Shown here piece after piece: positions 1 to 6,143 of a DNA stretch of 10,069 nucleotides. Where the stretch lies: the NCBI GenBank assembly GCA_937873805.1, contig CALMWO010000441.1, forward strand, positions 1 through 10,069, in the 5' to 3' direction. Both the position numbers and the translations under genes were made by a program. The first letter of the stretch is position 1. Each line of letters starts with the position of its first letter. The notes below the pieces were generated by a model. That model did no database searches, had not been told where the DNA came from, and saw nothing but the letters and a program-made list of their open reading frames with translations. The DNA is from an uncultured Hyphomonadaceae bacterium. GTDB lineage: Bacteria; Pseudomonadota; Alphaproteobacteria; Caulobacterales; Hyphomonadaceae.

Positions 1-381
1 CGTCTCTGCCGTCTCAGTCGGAACCGGCAGCGGCGGCAATTCCTCGCCCGTCTCCGCGCTTACCGGCGGTTTGCCATCGCCTGTGTCGATCGCGGGGTTC
101 TCGGGCTTGCCGTCGTCGAACGGCGTGCCGTCGACAGGTGCGCCTGTATTGGCATTCGGGTTGGGCACGCCGCCCGAGGTTCCTGCCTGCGTCGGGTCGA
201 GCGGGTTCACGGCCTCCAGAGGCGGCGGGGGCGGCGGGGCGTTCGGGTCTTCGGGGATCGTCTCTTCCTTGGCGGCGATATCGACCCACGGCCACAGCAA
301 CACATTGCCTGCGTCACACGCAGACAGCGTGACCACAGCAAGAGCCGACACGGCCCCAAGACGCAATGAAGACAGTTTCAT
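1..381 (-). CDS. Proline-rich lipoprotein of unknown function (partial; C-terminus beyond left edge)
   Basis: I do not recognise a family. The frame is open from the ATG at 381 down to base 1, so at least 127 residues are encoded and the end lies outside the window. The N-terminus is a type II signal peptide: MKLSSLR, a hydrophobic stretch, then the lipobox LSAC with the lipidated Cys at residue 22. Asp at +2 is the residue that in E. coli retains lipoproteins in the inner membrane. The mature part is low complexity: a PPPPP run near residues 50-54, then Asn/Pro/Gly/Asp-rich sequence and Glu/Thr/Pro-rich sequence. It looks like an extended, disordered periplasmic segment. A GGGGAG element precedes the start. 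It lies 33 bp downstream of the neighbouring lipoprotein gene on the same strand and is probably the fourth gene of the protease operon. The call of a secreted lipoprotein is firm; its role is unknown. Confidence 0.75.
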   Translation of the reverse strand, partial: MKLSSLRLGAVSALAVVTLSACDAGNVLLWPWVDIAAKEETIPEDPNAPPPPPPLEAVNPLDPTQAGTSGGVPNPNANTGAPVDGTPFDDGKPENPAIDTGDGKPPVSAETGEELPPLPVPTETAET

Positions 382-414
382 CCCGCCAACTCCCCACTCT
401 ACCGTCCGCCCGTG

Positions 415-1005
415 CTAGCGCACCTGGGCTACAAACAGGCTTTCCGCGAATTCCTTGGCTTCCGCCTCGGTGATGCAGCTCGTCGGGCCGTCGATTTCAC
501 GGCACTCGAAGTCAATCAGATAGTCCGCGCCGTAACGCGAGAAAGCCAGCGAGGCGACCGCTTCGCCGGTCGTGAATTTCATCGCCTCCTTGTCGGCCGC
601 CGCCGCCGGGCCGGTGCCCGTGTACGCTTTCATCGAGCCGTTCACGATCGCGTCGTAGCGGGCGAGGTGATAGGTCGCGAAATACCCGTCCTTGGTGATC
701 ACCGGTGGCGTCGGCCGGTCGCTGGCCGTCTGCACGATGCCCGAAGGCAGCAGCATCGGCACGGGCGAGGGGCCATCCTGTCCAGCGGTCTGCACCGTCG
801 CGGGCGCATCAGCCGGGCGCTTCGATGTGAAATCGGCGCGCGCCTTGTCCCAGTCGACCGTCTGGTCCGTCGAAGGCGCTGAGGCGACCTGCACGGGCGC
901 TTCTTGCCCAGCCGGCGCCGTATTCGCCGCTGCCGGATCGGCAGGCGTTTCCTGCGTGCAGGCGACAGCGAGGGCTGCCAGGCTGGCGAGGATCACAAAT
1001 CTCAT
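415..1005 (-). CDS. Conserved-looking lipoprotein of unknown function
   Basis: This 196-aa protein has a signal peptide ending in the lipobox LAVAC (Cys16). Thr at +2 suggests the outer membrane by the E. coli rule. Residues 17-100 are Ala/Pro/Thr-rich and probably disordered. A compact globular part covers about 100-190 (PVITKDGYFATYHLARYDAI near 100-119, then an FTTGEAVASLAF segment and YLIDFEC). It contains two cysteines, C168 and C177, that could form a disulfide in the periplasm. Two adjacent ATGs exist. The first, at 1008, overlaps the upstream stop as ATGA but is only 2 nt from GGAGGT. The second, at 1005, has 5 nt spacing and is preferred; the difference is one residue. The overlap implies translational coupling with the propeptide-like protein upstream. 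No family is recognised, so the function is open; its operon position suggests work with the S8 protease. Confidence 0.85.
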   Translation of the reverse strand: MRFVILASLAALAVACTQETPADPAAANTAPAGQEAPVQVASAPSTDQTVDWDKARADFTSKRPADAPATVQTAGQDGPSPVPMLLPSGIVQTASDRPTPPVITKDGYFATYHLARYDAIVNGSMKAYTGTGPAAAADKEAMKFTTGEAVASLAFSRYGADYLIDFECREIDGPTSCITEAEAKEFAESLFVAQVR

Positions 1006-1571
1006 CATTGACCTCCGGGGTGAGCCGTCATGTTCGGCTCGGCATAGGAAATGTCGGCGACGCCCGCCAGCTTCTTCGCAATCTCACGCATCGCCGGCAG
1101 GCGCGTGTTGGCCGCCGAAGCGTCGGCATGCACCAGCACCAGCTCGTTGGAATAGGTCACGCGATCCAGTTTCAGCCCGGCGAATTCCGGATGGCTCGCC
1201 TTCCACGTCTCGAACTTCGTGCGCGCAGATCCCTGATCACGCCAGAACGAGTCGATGATGTCTTTTACTTTCCCGTCGTCCTTGAACTTGACGACGATCT
1301 CCATGCCCATGTTCGCCGCAGCGCCGGGCGCCTGGTCGAACTGCACACCCGGCAGGGCCCCGCCGGGCTCAGGCGCCGGCGCCGGATTGGCCGCGGGAGC
1401 TTCCAGCGGCGCCTCGATTTGCGCAGGCACGGGCGCGGGCGCTTCCGGGCCTGTCAGCGAGACAACACCGATAATCGCGGCCACGATTCCGAGTGCGCCA
1501 GCGGCCACAGGCGCTGCGCCCTTGAAACGGCTTTCCCCTGGCGGAGCGCCTTCAATATTGGCCACAGCCAT
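1005..1571 (-). CDS. Membrane-anchored protein with a propeptide-like (inhibitor I9-type) domain
   Basis: This 188-aa protein begins with a short polar segment containing R15 and K17. One hydrophobic span follows at about 20-41, uncleaved in appearance, which predicts a signal anchor with the C-terminus in the periplasm. Residues 42-85 are an Ala/Pro linker. Residues 89-180 form a globular domain: a first strand MEIVVKFKDD, helix-rich middle, a strand NELVLVHA near 142-149, and a last helix and strand ending in ISYAEPN (174-180). That final pattern (helix, V-x-x-I/V-x-Y-A/V-E-P-N/D) is typical of subtilase propeptides and I9 inhibitors, where it is the part that reaches the protease active site. 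No catalytic domain is attached. The gene lies 95 bp behind an S8 protease gene on the same strand, so an inhibitor or folding partner acting in trans is the natural inference. The start has AGGAG and GGGAGA upstream. The I9 assignment is from pattern, not from a search. Confidence 0.8.
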   Translation of the reverse strand: MAVANIEGAPPGESRFKGAAPVAAGALGIVAAIIGVVSLTGPEAPAPVPAQIEAPLEAPAANPAPAPEPGGALPGVQFDQAPGAAANMGMEIVVKFKDDGKVKDIIDSFWRDQGSARTKFETWKASHPEFAGLKLDRVTYSNELVLVHADASAANTRLPAMREIAKKLAGVADISYAEPNMTAHPGGQ

Positions 1572-1666
1572 TCTCCCATCTCCTCAGGACACGCTGCGTT
1601 TGCAGAATGTGCGTCTTTTCATCGCTGTCTGCATAACACACCAAGTCCCCCCGTCCGAGTAAACGC

Positions 1667-4030
1667 CTACTGGGCCGGTGCGTTCGCAAGATTCAGCATC
1701 TTGCCCCCGCATGGCCGGAAACACATGTCCGGCGATCCCGCGATCGGGGTGCCGCCGGGGTAAGCCGAGCACTTGCCCGAACACTGCATTTCCGTGCGCG
1801 CCATGGAAGACTGCAGCAGCTTCGCCCGCAGGTCAGATGGCACCGCGCTCGGATACTTCGCCTTGATCAGCGCCAGCGCCGCCGAAACGTGCGGCGCGGC
1901 CATAGAGGTCCCGTTCTCGTACGAATAGTAGCACTGCGCCACGTTGGTGCCCGGGCTCGCCGGATCGATGCAGTTTTTCGAGAATTTGGTCGACAGCACG
2001 CCGTCCGGTCGTCCGTCCTTGTCGTCGTCGCGGCTCATGTCGCCGCCCGGCGCCATGATCGAAACCTTGGCTCCGTAGTTGGAGTAGGGCGTCAGCACGC
2101 CGCGCGCATCGTTCGCCGCAACCGAGATGACGTTATCGCATCCGCCGGGCGCGAAGTACTTCACGTCGACGCGCGCATTGCCCGCCGCCGCGACCACGAT
2201 CGCGCCCGCCGCCGTTGCGTCGTTGATCGCCGCCTGCATCGAGGCAGGGCAGGGTTCGAACAGACCGATCGACAGGTTGATGATGTCGGCCGGTTTCGAA
2301 TTCCACACCTCGCGCCCCTGCGTGTCGCGCGCAGGCACCGTGCCCGCCGCCCAGCGGATCGCATCGTTGATGTCCGACAGCTTGCCGCCGCACCGGCCCA
2401 GAGCCCGCACCGGAACGATGGTCACGTCCCAGTTGCCGCCCGCGACGCCCGCAGCGTTGTTCGTCGACGCGACGCCGATCGTGCCGGCGACGTGCGTGCC
2501 ATGGAACGTGTCGAACGTCGTAGTGCTCGCCGCGTCGCACTTGTCGCCCGGATCGTTGGGATCGTTGTCGCGTCCATCGCCGTCATTCCCCATCATCGGG
2601 TCGGAGACCATGTCGTATCCCGGCGCAAGGTTGGGCGAGCCCTTGATGTCCGGATGGTTCATCTGCAGGCCGGTATCGACCACCGCGACGACGACATCGC
2701 GCGAACCCTTGTCCTTCGTTTTCGTCCAGAACCCGTTGAAGCCAGCGCCGCCGGCCGATTGGCCAGCCGCCGCGCCATTGTCCTTGAAATGCCATTGCAG
2801 GCCGAACAGCGGATCGTTCGGCGCGCCAGGCAGCGCCGTCACCGGCTTGGGCTGTGTCGGCTTCTTCAGCATCTGGTTGGTGAAGATGTAGTCCTTCTCC
2901 ACATACTGATAGTCGCCGCTCTCCTGCAGCACCTTCACGACGCATTCGGTCGCAAGCACCGGGTCATCCTTGATCTTTTCGAGGTCCGGCGTGCCGGCGC
3001 ATTCGGCGGCCGGCGTCGATTTCTTCTCGGCGAACAGGGCGCGCATCTGGTTGACCTTCGAAAGGTCGACCTTGCCCTCCCGGAACTGCGTCGGGTTCAC
3101 GCCGATGGTGATGCGCATCTGGCCGCCTTCGCTGGGCGTCACGATGCCAGACAGGCCAAGCGCCTCAAGCTGGCGTCCTGCCTTGTCGCGAACCTGCACC
3201 GCCTTGTCGACGTCGAGACGCGAGCGCACCTGCAGGGGCTTGGGAACGGGCGCTGCCGTGTCCTGCGCCTTGCGCGAAATCTGGTCGCCGATCGATTGCG
3301 CCGTGCGGCTGGTCGCCTTCATCGCCTGCTCGGCGGAAACACGCGCCGAGCGAAGCGTCTCTGCCTTCAGCTCGACGCCGCTGTCGCGCACGGCTTCCTG
3401 CAGCGCCTTGGGCGCGGCAACCTGCGCCTGCTGACGAAGAATGTTCGGGCTGACCTGTGGGCGCGGCATGGGCGCGGTGGCCTTGATGCCCGCGCCCGGC
3501 TTCACGATGCGCGGGGCGCCGTCGGCCGTGATGCGGTTCGCTTCGGGCGCTGCGGCCGGGGGTGGCGGAGCCGCTTCCACAATCGGCGCGCCGGCGGCCA
3601 CCTCGGTCGATTCCGCCTTGGGCGCATCGTCCGTGTTGAGCACGGCCGCATCTGGCGCTGCGACAGCATCCGGCTGCGCGGCCGCCATGTCGAATGTCTC
3701 CGGCTCCAGCACCGGCTCGACAATCTGCTCCTTTGGCATCGCGATCACCGATCCGACGGCGAAGAAGCTCTGCGTCTGCAGCATCTCTTCCAGGCTGACC
3801 GGCGCGAGTTCCACAGGCGCCTGCATCACGCCGAACACCGCGCGCGCCTCGACCGGAACCGAGGTGAGGGGATCGACCGGGGCCGCGGCCTCTTCGGTCT
3901 GCCCCCCGCCGGTGATCTGATTCAGCACGTCGCTGGTCAGCTGTCCCAGCTGTTCAACCCGGTCACATCCGGCCAGCGCAGCCAGCGCCACGCCAAGAAC
4001 AAGCGCCCGCATCATCGGTCTAGCAGCCAT
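1667..4030 (-). CDS. Subtilisin-family (S8) serine protease, lipoprotein
   Basis: This 787-aa protein has a lipoprotein signal peptide ending in LAGC (Cys22, Asp at +2, which may favour the inner membrane). Residues about 40-265 are a long Ala/Pro/Glu-rich region, mostly disordered. About 270-385 look like a propeptide ending in YVEKDYIF, followed by the PNDPLFGLQWHF segment that starts many subtilase catalytic domains. The catalytic triad is complete: Asp452 in VVDTG, His510 in HGTHVAG, Ser709 in NGTSMAAPH, with oxyanion Asn618 in AAAGN. An Asp/Gly/Asn-rich insertion (about 481-499) precedes the His motif, as in Xanthomonas-type extracellular subtilases, and may bind calcium. Twelve cysteines besides the lipidated one, four of them clustered in the C-terminal 40 residues, suggest disulfides. 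GTG at 4033 is in frame, but ATG at 4030 has GAGG with 7 nt spacing. First gene of the probable four-gene operon. Substrate unknown. Confidence 0.95.
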   Translation of the reverse strand: MAARPMMRALVLGVALAALAGCDRVEQLGQLTSDVLNQITGGGQTEEAAAPVDPLTSVPVEARAVFGVMQAPVELAPVSLEEMLQTQSFFAVGSVIAMPKEQIVEPVLEPETFDMAAAQPDAVAAPDAAVLNTDDAPKAESTEVAAGAPIVEAAPPPPAAAPEANRITADGAPRIVKPGAGIKATAPMPRPQVSPNILRQQAQVAAPKALQEAVRDSGVELKAETLRSARVSAEQAMKATSRTAQSIGDQISRKAQDTAAPVPKPLQVRSRLDVDKAVQVRDKAGRQLEALGLSGIVTPSEGGQMRITIGVNPTQFREGKVDLSKVNQMRALFAEKKSTPAAECAGTPDLEKIKDDPVLATECVVKVLQESGDYQYVEKDYIFTNQMLKKPTQPKPVTALPGAPNDPLFGLQWHFKDNGAAAGQSAGGAGFNGFWTKTKDKGSRDVVVAVVDTGLQMNHPDIKGSPNLAPGYDMVSDPMMGNDGDGRDNDPNDPGDKCDAASTTTFDTFHGTHVAGTIGVASTNNAAGVAGGNWDVTIVPVRALGRCGGKLSDINDAIRWAAGTVPARDTQGREVWNSKPADIINLSIGLFEPCPASMQAAINDATAAGAIVVAAAGNARVDVKYFAPGGCDNVISVAANDARGVLTPYSNYGAKVSIMAPGGDMSRDDDKDGRPDGVLSTKFSKNCIDPASPGTNVAQCYYSYENGTSMAAPHVSAALALIKAKYPSAVPSDLRAKLLQSSMARTEMQCSGKCSAYPGGTPIAGSPDMCFRPCGGKMLNLANAPAQ

Positions 4031-4334
4031 CACCCCACCTCATCCGTCTCGGACCGTTATGATGGCTGTTTACCATGACGAATCGACATGGCGAATGCTT
4101 TGAACGCAGGGAGAGCTGAAACCTTACGGTTAGCTCGGGAACTGCTCGGCTCCGAAACGACCGTCCACGCCGCATGGCGAATAAGGCTGATCGCCCCAAT
4201 TGGTCCCCAAACAGCCTCATCGCGGTCAAACGCTGGCGCAACCGCAAGCGCTTTCATTCGTTGGGACCACAGTGGATTTGATCCGCTGATCGGCCGGCTG
4301 CGTAAACCGGCACAGGGAATGCAGGACGTTCAGG
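4031..4334. other. Divergent intergenic region between the S8 protease and a small lipoprotein gene
   Basis: These 304 bp separate the protease start (minus) from the small lipoprotein start (plus). Base composition is lower in GC than in the flanking genes, and I find no frame that reads like a protein. An interrupted inverted repeat CCATG...CATGG (4073-4077, 4087-4091) contains a GANTC methylation site (GAATC, 4080-4084), the CcrM target in many alphaproteobacteria. It lies about 45-60 bp upstream of the protease start, where an operator could act. A CATAAC element on the minus strand within TTATG (near 4057) is a possible -10 for the protease operon, but I could not pair it with a convincing -35. 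Confidence 0.5.
4278..4306 (+). promoter_or_regulatory. Possible promoter for the small lipoprotein gene
   Basis: TTGATC (4278-4283) and CGTAAA (4301-4306) are separated by 17 bp. They match the sigma-70 consensus at four and three positions, and would give a leader of roughly 20 nt before the ATG at 4335. Read one base later, the same stretch is TGATCC-N18-TAAAC, which resembles promoters recognised by ECF11/RpoE sigma factors of Rhodobacter (TGATCC ... TAAGA). Either reading is tentative. Confidence 0.35.
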
Positions 4335-4475
4335 ATGACCAGCGGCGCAAACAGCAAGTTCGTCACCCGTTTCCTCGCGGTGCTCTTCGTAGGGCTCGCC
4401 TTCGCAGGGTGCGCCGCGATATTCGTCCAGAGTGAGAAATCCCTCTTCGCCGAGTCACAGGCGACCATTCCGTAA
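4335..4475 (+). CDS. Very small lipoprotein (46 aa)
   Basis: The frame encodes 46 residues starting MTSGANSKFVTRF, with Lys and Arg followed by a hydrophobic core and a lipobox LAFAGC (Cys26, Ala at +2). Only 21 residues remain after lipidation: Cys-Ala-Ala-Ile-Phe, then a polar tail ending TIP. AGGA (4323-4326) stands 8 nt before the ATG, and a possible promoter lies just upstream. It resembles the class of tiny entericidin-like or peptide-type lipoproteins only in size and signal, with no sequence match that I can claim. It is divergent from the S8 protease operon and upstream of the sirtuin gene, on the same strand. The signal peptide, lipobox and ribosome binding site together make a real gene likely; the function is unknown. 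Confidence 0.65.
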   Translation: MTSGANSKFVTRFLAVLFVGLAFAGCAAIFVQSEKSLFAESQATIP

Positions 4476-4548
4476 CGACGGTCTCCCGGCCCGGAATTTC
4501 AACCCGCCAATGTCCGTCGACATCGCGTGCCGCCTTACGGCCGGTAAA

Positions 4549-4565
4549 GTTGCGATCTCCGCAAC
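4549..4565 (+). other. Stem-loop between the small lipoprotein gene and cobB
   Basis: GTTGCG (4549-4554) and CGCAAC (4560-4565) pair perfectly around a 5-nt loop. No T-run follows, so it is a weak candidate for an intrinsic terminator of the small lipoprotein transcript. It ends 18 nt before the cobB ribosome binding site (GGGGAGG, 4584-4590) and could equally shape the cobB leader. Confidence 0.4.
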
Positions 4566-4594
4566 CTGTATGTATGCCGAAGCGGGGAGGCATC

Positions 4595-5320
4595 ATGACC
4601 TTCAGGCGAATCGTCGTCCTTACCGGCGCAGGCGTGTCCGCTGAAAGCGGCATGGGCACCTTTCGCGACAAGGGCGGAATCTGGACGCAGCACACCCTTG
4701 AAGATGTCGCGACGCCGGAAGGCTTCGTGCGCAATCCGCGTCTCGTGCATGATTTCTACAACGCCCGCCGCCGCGCCCTGCGCGACGCCCAGCCCAATAC
4801 GGCGCACTTTGCGCTGGCCAAGCTGGAGACCGCGATCAGGCGGGCAGGGGGCGACCTCATGCTGGTCACGCAGAATGTCGACAATCTTCATGAGAAGGCC
4901 GGCTCGCGTTCGTTGCTTCACATGCATGGCGAACTGGCGCGCGTGATCTGCGCGTCTTGCGGCGCCAAGGGCGCTTGGGACGAAGATCTCTTCACTGACA
5001 CCGAATGCTGGCAGTGCAGCAGCCGCGGCGTGCGCGGCCTCAGGCCAGACGTCGTGTGGTTCGGCGAAATGCCCTACGGCATGGACGACATCTACGGGCG
5101 TCTCTCGTCGTGCGATCTCTTCGTCTCGATCGGCACGTCTGGCGAAGTCTACCCTGCTGCGGGCTTCGTCCACGAGGCGCGCCAGTCAGGCGCGCATACG
5201 GTCGAACTCAACCTCGAACCTTCCGCCAACCACCGCGACTTCGGCGAAGGCCGCTATGGCCCCGCAACGCAGGTTGTCGATGAGTGGGTGACGGATCTGA
5301 TCCAGAAAGTCCGGCTCTAG
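4595..5320 (+). CDS. cobB: NAD-dependent protein deacylase, sirtuin (Sir2/CobB) family
   Basis: This 241-aa protein removes acyl groups from lysines using NAD+, giving nicotinamide and O-acyl-ADP-ribose, in the cytoplasm. It reads closely like E. coli CobB without that protein's N-terminal extension. Visible are the NAD motif GAGVSAESG (11-19) with TFR (22-24), TQNVDN (92-97), the catalytic His111 in HMHGEL, GTSGEVYPAAG (180-190) and a NLEPS segment (206-210). Zinc ligands are two clean pairs, C119/C122 and C138/C141. Tyr55 and Arg58 in FYNARRR correspond to the CobB/SIRT5 residues that bind succinyl and malonyl groups, so desuccinylase activity is expected as well as deacetylation. The ATG at 4595 follows GGGGAGG by 4 nt; an upstream in-frame ATG at 4574 lacks such a site. 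It converges with the tetR gene with only 12 bp between stops. Confidence 0.95.
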   Translation: MTFRRIVVLTGAGVSAESGMGTFRDKGGIWTQHTLEDVATPEGFVRNPRLVHDFYNARRRALRDAQPNTAHFALAKLETAIRRAGGDLMLVTQNVDNLHEKAGSRSLLHMHGELARVICASCGAKGAWDEDLFTDTECWQCSSRGVRGLRPDVVWFGEMPYGMDDIYGRLSSCDLFVSIGTSGEVYPAAGFVHEARQSGAHTVELNLEPSANHRDFGEGRYGPATQVVDEWVTDLIQKVRL

Positions 5321-5332
5321 AAGCGCTCCGCA

Positions 5333-5983
5333 TCAGCGCGCATAAGCCTTCAGCAGCAGCGTCACGACGCGCCTTGCCTCCGCCGCGCTCTTCGACTGCG
5401 GCATCGGTTTTGCCGCGCCCGCAAGCGCGCGGAAATAGAGGTCGCCACGCAACAGTCCGATGAAGTCCGACGCGAAAGCGTCGTAGTCGGACACGTGGAT
5501 GCGCTTCTCCTTCGAGAGCTTCCAGCCCAGGGCGCGTACGATCTTCAGGCTCGCCGCGCGCGTCATCTCGTCGAACATACGGCCGATCTCTGGAAAGCGT
5601 GGCGAGGCGGCGGCCACGATGCGCATCAGGTCGATCGATTCCGGCCGCATCAGAGCGGCAAGCACCGTTTCGGCATGGCGCACCAGCGCATCTTCTGCGT
5701 CGAACTTTCCCGGCGGCAGTTTTTCGGGAAGATATCCACGCGCAGCCCAACCCAGCAGCGCCCGGAAAAGGTCCGCCTTGTCCTCATAGCGTTCATAGAG
5801 CGTGCGCTTCGAGACTTCTGCAGCGGCGGCAATCTCCGCCATCGTCGCGCCGTCGAAGCCTTTCGCGGCAAACACATCGAACGCCGCCGCCATCACCTTC
5901 TCGCGCCACGGGTCCGGCGCAGATTGTAGCCAGTCCGGCCGGCTGTTCGTGACCGCCGCCGGCGTCACCTTGGCCCGCTTCAT
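5333..5983 (-). CDS. TetR/AcrR-family transcriptional regulator
   Basis: This 216-aa protein is a predicted dimeric repressor. The N-terminal DNA-binding domain covers about 25-75: a first helix WREKVMAAAFDVFAAKGFDG and the helix-turn-helix TMAEIAAAAEVSKRTLYERY (47-66), followed by EDKADLFRALL. The C-terminal part, with IDLMRIVAAASPRFPEIGRMF (117-137), resembles the AefR-type TetR C-terminal domain. Ligand unknown. The start ATG at 5983 has GAAGG 3 nt upstream. The regulator is followed by the convergent cobB gene. Its 160-bp upstream gap contains an array of symmetric arms that looks like an operator, so autoregulation is likely. No transporter or enzyme gene lies next to it in the same transcription unit, so its target cannot be read from context. 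Confidence 0.93.
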   Translation of the reverse strand: MKRAKVTPAAVTNSRPDWLQSAPDPWREKVMAAAFDVFAAKGFDGATMAEIAAAAEVSKRTLYERYEDKADLFRALLGWAARGYLPEKLPPGKFDAEDALVRHAETVLAALMRPESIDLMRIVAAASPRFPEIGRMFDEMTRAASLKIVRALGWKLSKEKRIHVSDYDAFASDFIGLLRGDLYFRALAGAAKPMPQSKSAAEARRVVTLLLKAYAR

Positions 5984-6003
5984 CCGCCTTCACCCATCAT
6001 TGA

Positions 6004-6018
6004 CCTTGGTTGACAAGG
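6004..6018. promoter_or_regulatory. Inverted repeat CCTTG-N5-CAAGG upstream of tetR
   Basis: A perfect 5-bp inverted repeat with a 5-nt centre lies 20-35 bp before the regulator's start codon. It could be an additional operator half-pair within the tetR leader. Short arms mean it may be chance. Confidence 0.3.
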
Positions 6019-6025
6019 CGTAGAG

Positions 6026-6060
6026 AAAACCGGTGGGTTTTGCAAAACCTTTTGGTTTTG
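6026..6060. promoter_or_regulatory. Putative tandem operator for the TetR-family regulator
   Basis: Four 6-bp arms alternate: AAAACC (6026-6031), GGTTTT (6036-6041), AAAACC (6044-6049), GGTTTT (6054-6059). They form two AAAACC-N4-GGTTTT palindromes whose centres are 18 bp apart, and the middle arms form a perfect 14-bp palindrome (6036-6049). The right palindrome extends to a 7-bp stem (CAAAACC/GGTTTTG, 6043-6060). The array lies 43-77 bp upstream of the tetR start. A weak minus-strand -35 (TTGCAA, 6040-6045) falls inside it. TetR-family repressors bind such symmetric sites, sometimes as two dimers, so this is most simply its own operator. It is A/T-rich and lacks a terminator-like stem, so termination is less likely. 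Confidence 0.6.
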
Positions 6061-6143
6061 TAGCGTGCGCCGAAAGCGGGCGGGATGCAAACGGATTGGT
6101 TTTCCTGTCGTGCGTCAGAGACTTGCAAGCTGAAGCTTCCACC

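Noticed and set aside
1572..1666. Internal promoter in the 95-bp gap between the protease and propeptide-like genes
   Set aside because: No convincing pair of -35 and -10 elements, and no terminator after the protease stop, so read-through is the simpler view.
1889..4078. 729-codon open frame on the plus strand, antisense to the S8 protease
   Set aside because: The translation is dominated by Arg, His, Val and Ala without motifs, as expected opposite a GC-rich gene. The minus strand has a full catalytic triad and signal peptide.
4088..4435. 115-codon plus-strand frame in the region before cobB
   Set aside because: Composition changes midway and there is no ribosome binding site. It overlaps the 46-aa lipoprotein in another frame, which has a clear signal peptide and lipobox.
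5323..5339. GCGCT/AGCGC hairpin between the convergent cobB and tetR genes as a bidirectional terminator
   Set aside because: Only five base pairs and no T-run on either side; too weak to annotate.
6043..6060. CAAAACC/GGTTTTG stem as an intrinsic terminator of the metallopeptidase gene
   Set aside because: The stem is A/T-rich and has no T-tract in the right place, and it is part of a regular array of four arms upstream of a repressor gene, which fits an operator better.
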